From contig JAEZCB010000090.1 in the NCBI GenBank assembly GCA_023412755.1, positions 1 through 5,817 on the forward strand: a stretch of 5,817 bases of DNA, read 5' to 3'. The notes below the pieces were generated by a model. That model worked only from the letters and a program-made list of their open reading frames with translations, searched no databases and was not told where the DNA came from. Position 1 is the stretch's first letter. Every line of letters starts with the position of its first letter. Source of the stretch: Bacteroidota bacterium (GTDB lineage: Bacteria; Bacteroidota; Bacteroidia; Flavobacteriales_F; PHOS-HE28). This document shows positions 1-3,500 of the stretch, one piece after another. A program made the translations under genes and the position numbers.

Positions 1-38
1 GTGCCGAAGACGCTCCGGCCACGGAGCCTCAGCAGTAA
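1..38 (+). CDS. 3' end of an upstream gene, Ala/Pro/Glu-rich C-terminal tail (partial)
   Basis: Reading from base 3, the frame gives AEDAPATEPQQ and then TAA at 36-38. The start lies left of the window. Acidic, Ala/Pro/Glu-rich tails of this type end several Bacteroidota proteins, including ribosomal protein S16 and other translation proteins, but eleven residues cannot identify the gene. The main support is context: the stop lies 19 bases before a strong intrinsic terminator, as expected for the last gene of a transcription unit. Frame 1 stays open through the terminator and frame 2 stops at 56-58, so both fit less well. An imperfectly placed hairpin (GCTCCG at 12-17 with CGGAGC at 22-27) lies inside this tail. 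Confidence 0.45.
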   Translation, partial: AEDAPATEPQQ

Positions 39-57
39 GAGCTGGTTCCCCCATATA

Positions 58-95
58 GCAGCAAAAAGCCCGGTGAAAGCCGGGCTTTTTGCTGC
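58..95. terminator. Bidirectional intrinsic terminator
   Basis: Positions 58-73 and 80-95 form a perfect 16-bp inverted repeat around a 6-base loop (TGAAAG). The GC core is GCCCGG/CCGGGC, flanked by five A on the left and five T on the right. Either strand therefore gives a GC-rich stem followed by a U tract. It follows the TAA at 36-38 and probably ends the upstream transcript. The same structure would also stop a transcript coming from the right on the minus strand. Confidence 0.88.
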
Positions 96-250
96 CTACC
101 GGCTTGGGGCCGTTTACGTTCCAAAGCATTATTGACTTCAGCAGAATGGTCCGCCAGCGTGTTCTGTAAGGGATCCCAATAGTTTGACAGGTCAACGATC
201 GTATCGGAGCGTGACCCACAGGCACCACTCCGCTCCCTTGGGATATTTTG

Positions 251-293
251 AAAAAAAAAGAGCATAGGTAGACATCCCCTGGCCAGTGCTCTT
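251..293 (-). terminator. Possible minus-strand intrinsic terminator
   Basis: On the minus strand, AAGAGCA (293 to 287) pairs with TGCTCTT (264 to 258) and runs straight into a long T tract made by the nine A at 251-259. The stem is only 7 bp and the 22-base loop has just weak inner pairing (AGG/CCT), so this is a modest terminator at best. No minus-strand gene is supported at 294-489, so it may end antisense or leader transcripts, or it may be chance around an A run. Confidence 0.35.
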
Positions 294-312
294 CTTTCCT
301 ACTGCAGAGCCA

Positions 313-333
313 CTTTGCGAACTGTTCGCGAAG
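313..333. promoter_or_regulatory. 21-bp dyad, operator-like or small hairpin
   Basis: CTTTGCGAAC and GTTCGCGAAG lie on either side of a central T (323). The arms pair at nine of ten positions, with a T-G at 316/330. A dyad this compact, with a one-base centre, suits a dimeric DNA-binding protein better than an RNA hairpin. No known operator consensus is recognised, and the role is unknown. Confidence 0.25.
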
Positions 334-347
334 AGGAATAACGACAA

Positions 348-376
348 TTTTCGAAAGTAACGGGAAAATCTATTTG
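348..376 (+). promoter_or_regulatory. Weak candidate Bacteroidota-type promoter
   Basis: TCTATTTG at 369-376 matches five of six fixed positions of the Bacteroidota -7 consensus TANNTTTG. A TTTT at 348-351 sits 17 bases upstream, where a -33 TTTG would be expected, although the usual gap is slightly longer. Transcription would start near 383 and leave a leader of about 105 bases before the ATG at 490. The same bases also hold TTGACT (374-379), which resembles a sigma-70 -35 box, but no good -10 follows it. Confidence 0.18.
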
Positions 377-406
377 ACTTTTACACATCGGATCGTGCAA
401 ATTGCC

Positions 407-419
407 GACCGATTCGGTC
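407..419. promoter_or_regulatory. 13-bp perfect dyad in the presumed leader
   Basis: GACCGA (407-412) and TCGGTC (414-419) are exact inverted repeats around one T. It lies about 70 bases upstream of the start codon at 490. It could be a protein-binding dyad in the 5' leader, or chance. No known motif is recognised. Confidence 0.2.
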
Positions 420-489
420 TTTCGCTCGATGAATGAACCTTTATTGCCGTCGAGCTAGTGCTGGCAAAACAACCCAAACTCCACATACG

Positions 490-579
490 ATGCGAAGAAC
501 ATCTACACCGTGGCAGGTGCTAAAGCAAGGAGCTCTCCTGCTTTTGCTTGTGTGCCTGTATGCGCCAATGAGCGCCCAA
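490..579 (+). other. Signal peptide of the giant surface protein
   Basis: Residues 1-30 show a basic N-region (MRR, then K12), a hydrophobic core GALLLLLVCLY (14-24) and a polar end PMSAQ (26-30). This is a typical Sec signal, and Bacteroidota signals often end in SAQ. Cleavage is expected near residue 29 or 30. C22 is preceded by V rather than G, A or S, so it does not form a lipobox. Confidence 0.85.
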
Positions 580-3500
580 CATGCTGCTACCGCACACCAT
601 CAGCACGATGACCATGGCCATGGCCATGGTGAGCTTGATGAGTTGCTCAAACGGTACGATCAGCGAATGAATTTCGTGGAGAACAAAGGGCAGTTCTCGG
701 AGCAGGTGCTCTTCCGAGCCGATCTGCCTTTAGGCCAGGCGATCGCCACCAATGAGGGCATGATCGTAACAGTGTATGATCCCGTGGAGATCGATAAGAG
801 GGCAGCGGAGGGGATACGGCTGGAGGCCGAAGTGCAACGCGGAGAGCCTCACCGGGACCTGGTCTGGCGCAAGAAGGGCCATACCTGGCAGTTGAACTTC
901 CTTGGGGCTTCTCCAAACATGAAGGTGGAAAGCCGTTCTTCTCACGAAGATGTCTGGAATTTCTTCAGCGGTGATGCCCAGGCCACCGATGTGCGTGCTT
1001 ACCAGGAGATCTGGTACCGCGATGTTTACAAGGCCACCGATGTGCGGTACTATCCCGCCGCGGATGGATCCCTGGAATACGACATCATTTGCAAGCCCGG
1101 TAGTGATCCTTCAATGATCGCTGTCGAGTTCAAAGGTTTGGACCGGTTGCAGGTGAATGAGAAGGGCGAATTGCTTTTGAGCACGAGCCTGGGCGAGGTG
1201 GCCTATCCTGAACCTTATGTGTACCAGCAGGTGGCTGGGAAGGAACAGAGGATCGGCGCACGATACCTGGCGGAAGGCAACGTGCTCCGGTTCGAGTTGG
1301 ATGAGTATGATGTGAGTGAACCGCTGATCATCGACCCCATCGCCATGCGTTGGGCCACCTGGCTGAATACCAACTCGACAGGCGACAACCACGGGCACTG
1401 CATCTGGGTGGATCCCACTGATGGTGCCATTTACGTGGTATCTCGTGTGGTGGGCACTACCGATCAGATCACGCCGGGCGCCTTCGATGTGACGGCGAAT
1501 GGTAACCTGGAGATCATCGTGGGCAAGTATTTCGAGCCTACTGATGTAGGTGATAGTGGCGTACGCGTCTGGCAGACCTACATCGGTGGAAATGGCGATG
1601 ACAATCCTTACGCCATGGAACAGGGGCCGGATGGTCATTTCTACATCACCGGCAATACCACCAGTACGAATTATCCCCTGATCGGGGGTCCAGCATTCAG
1701 CGGTCCAAGTGTGGACCAACAGTCGCAGTCCGGTGCGGATATCTTCATCACCAAGATCAACGCTGCGGGGAATTCCATCAAGAGTGCCGTGGTCGGTGGG
1801 AATGGTTCGGATCTCTCCTATGATCTGCGTATCGATGGTGCAGGTGACCTACTGGTATGCGGCTATACTTCAAGTTCCAACCTGGCCACAAGCAATCCGG
1901 GCACTGGTGCCACCAACGGTAATTCCGGCAATGATGTGATCATCTTCAAGATGAACAGCGGCCTGGATGCGGTGCAATGGTTGAAGAACTATGGTGGGTC
2001 GGGTACGGATCAGGCCATGATCATGCTGCTGACTCCCACCAACGATATCCTTGTTGGCGGCCTCACCACTTCGAATAATTTTCCGTTGCTGCTGCCCCGC
2101 CAATCAAGCCGTGGAGGCTCACAAGCGGGCTTGCTCCAACGTCTCAATGCCAATGGGGATCTGCAGTGGTCATCCTACTTCACCTCCGCCAACTCTTCCA
2201 CTGCGAGCATCTTGTGCATGTCCCTTCACACCAATGGAACGGAGTTCTATTTCGGCGGTGTCACCAGCGGACTGCATTCCAGCAACATTTCCGCGAGCGG
2301 GGTGTATGACAATACGCACAATGGAAGCAACGACTTCTTCGTTGCGCGCATGGAGATCGATCAGGACTTCATAGGTGGCACCTACGTAGGCGGTTCTTCC
2401 AATGAAGTGAATATGATGGGTCTGAACACGGACCTGAACAACGATGTTTTTGTCTTCGGATACACCAACAGCACGAATTTCCCGGTATCCGGCGGGGATA
2501 ATGTTCCGCTCCAAGCTTCGAAGCAGGGCACAAGTTCCTCCAACGACAAGGTCTTCTTCAAATTGGAGAGCGATCTCAGCGCATTGGAATTCAGCACGTA
2601 CTACGGCGGTTCCGTCGATGATTACGATCCCGTAGGCGAACGTGGTATCAAGTTCAGCAATTGCCGCATCTATACCATCGTTACCGCGCGTAGCAACAAC
2701 ATTCCGCTCACGCAGGGTGCACTCAACACCACCAAGCTAAGCTCCACCTCCAGGTATGAGCCAGGCCTTGTGGTCTGGGCGAACCCACCGGATCTGCTGG
2801 ACAATTCCATCATTGGTAACCAGGCGGTGTGTGAGGGTGAAGTACCCGGCGATGTGATCGGTAGCGTACCGTCCTATTCTCTCCCTACTATCGTCAGGAA
2901 CAATTCCCCTTCCTCGTATCCGGCATTTCCTGATGCGGCCACTTACCAATGGCAGATCAGCACCGATAGCCTGAACTGGACCGATATTGCCGGAGCGGAT
3001 GCCCAGAACCTTCCGGGTTCCATGATCGGCCCGGTCGATCAGAAGACCTATGTGCGCCGCATCATCGGTGGTGATGCCTGCATCCTCGCAGGTGCCGCGG
3101 ACCAGGTGGTGACCGTGAAGATCGTGTCGGTATCTGCGGACATCGAGCACGTGAGTTGCAACGGTGCCAACGATGGCTCCATCACGGTCTCCTCGGATGG
3201 CCAGGCTCCATTCCAGTACCAGTGGGACCATGGACCCAACACGGCGACCATCAGTGGACTCGCTCCAGGTTCCTACACGGTCACGGTAACGGATGTGAAC
3301 CTGTGTTCCGCTGAAGGAACATTCGTTGTCACGGAGCCTGCCGTGCTTATGGGTGATGTGGACGTGAACGATGCCACCTGCAATGAAAGCAATGGGTCGG
3401 CTTCCGATGAAGCACAAGGTGGCACAACTCCTTACAGCTACCTGTGGAGCACTGGTGCTACGGGTTCGGATCTGAACGGTGTACCCGGCGGATCATACTC

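Larger units (their letters stand above)
96..489. other. Intergenic region with no supported gene
   Basis: No open frame here looks like a real protein, and no tRNA or rRNA is recognisable. The stretch holds a candidate minus-strand hairpin terminator (251-293), a perfect short dyad TTGAC-AG-GTCAA at 184-195, a 21-bp dyad at 313-333, the palindrome TTTCGAAA at 349-356, a 13-bp dyad at 407-419 and a nine-A run at 251-259. The last 25 bases before the ATG at 490 are A/C-rich with no Shine-Dalgarno sequence, which is normal in Bacteroidota. The length, nearly 400 bases between a terminator and a start, leaves room for a promoter and a long 5' leader of the giant gene. Confidence 0.7.

Noticed and set aside
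12..27. GCTCCG/CGGAGC hairpin considered as a terminator
   Set aside because: It has no T tract and lies before the stop codon of the upstream tail. The hairpin at 58-95 is far stronger.
29..265. Minus-strand open frame of 78 codons starting at 265
   Set aside because: It reads straight through the perfect terminator hairpin at 58-95, starts inside the A-run hairpin, and shows no recognisable domain. It is more likely a chance frame.
547..561. Cys at residue 22 considered as a lipobox
   Set aside because: The residue before it is V, not G, A or S, and it lies inside the hydrophobic core ahead of a good signal peptidase I site.
980..1046. 16-bp direct repeat 51 bp apart in the DUF7948 region
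   Set aside because: It codes for two short (Q/K)ATDVR strings inside an ordinary part of the domain. No larger duplication unit or mobile element is visible.
1111..1719. Minus-strand frame of 202 codons
   Set aside because: It is antisense to the DUF7948/propeller coding region, whose frame is uninterrupted and domain-bearing. The composition (many I, H, R) is typical of a shadow of a G+C-rich gene.
2737..3417. Minus-strand frame of 226 codons
   Set aside because: It is antisense to the Ig-like and SprB-repeat region and has no domain-like pattern. It is explained by codon bias of the + strand gene.
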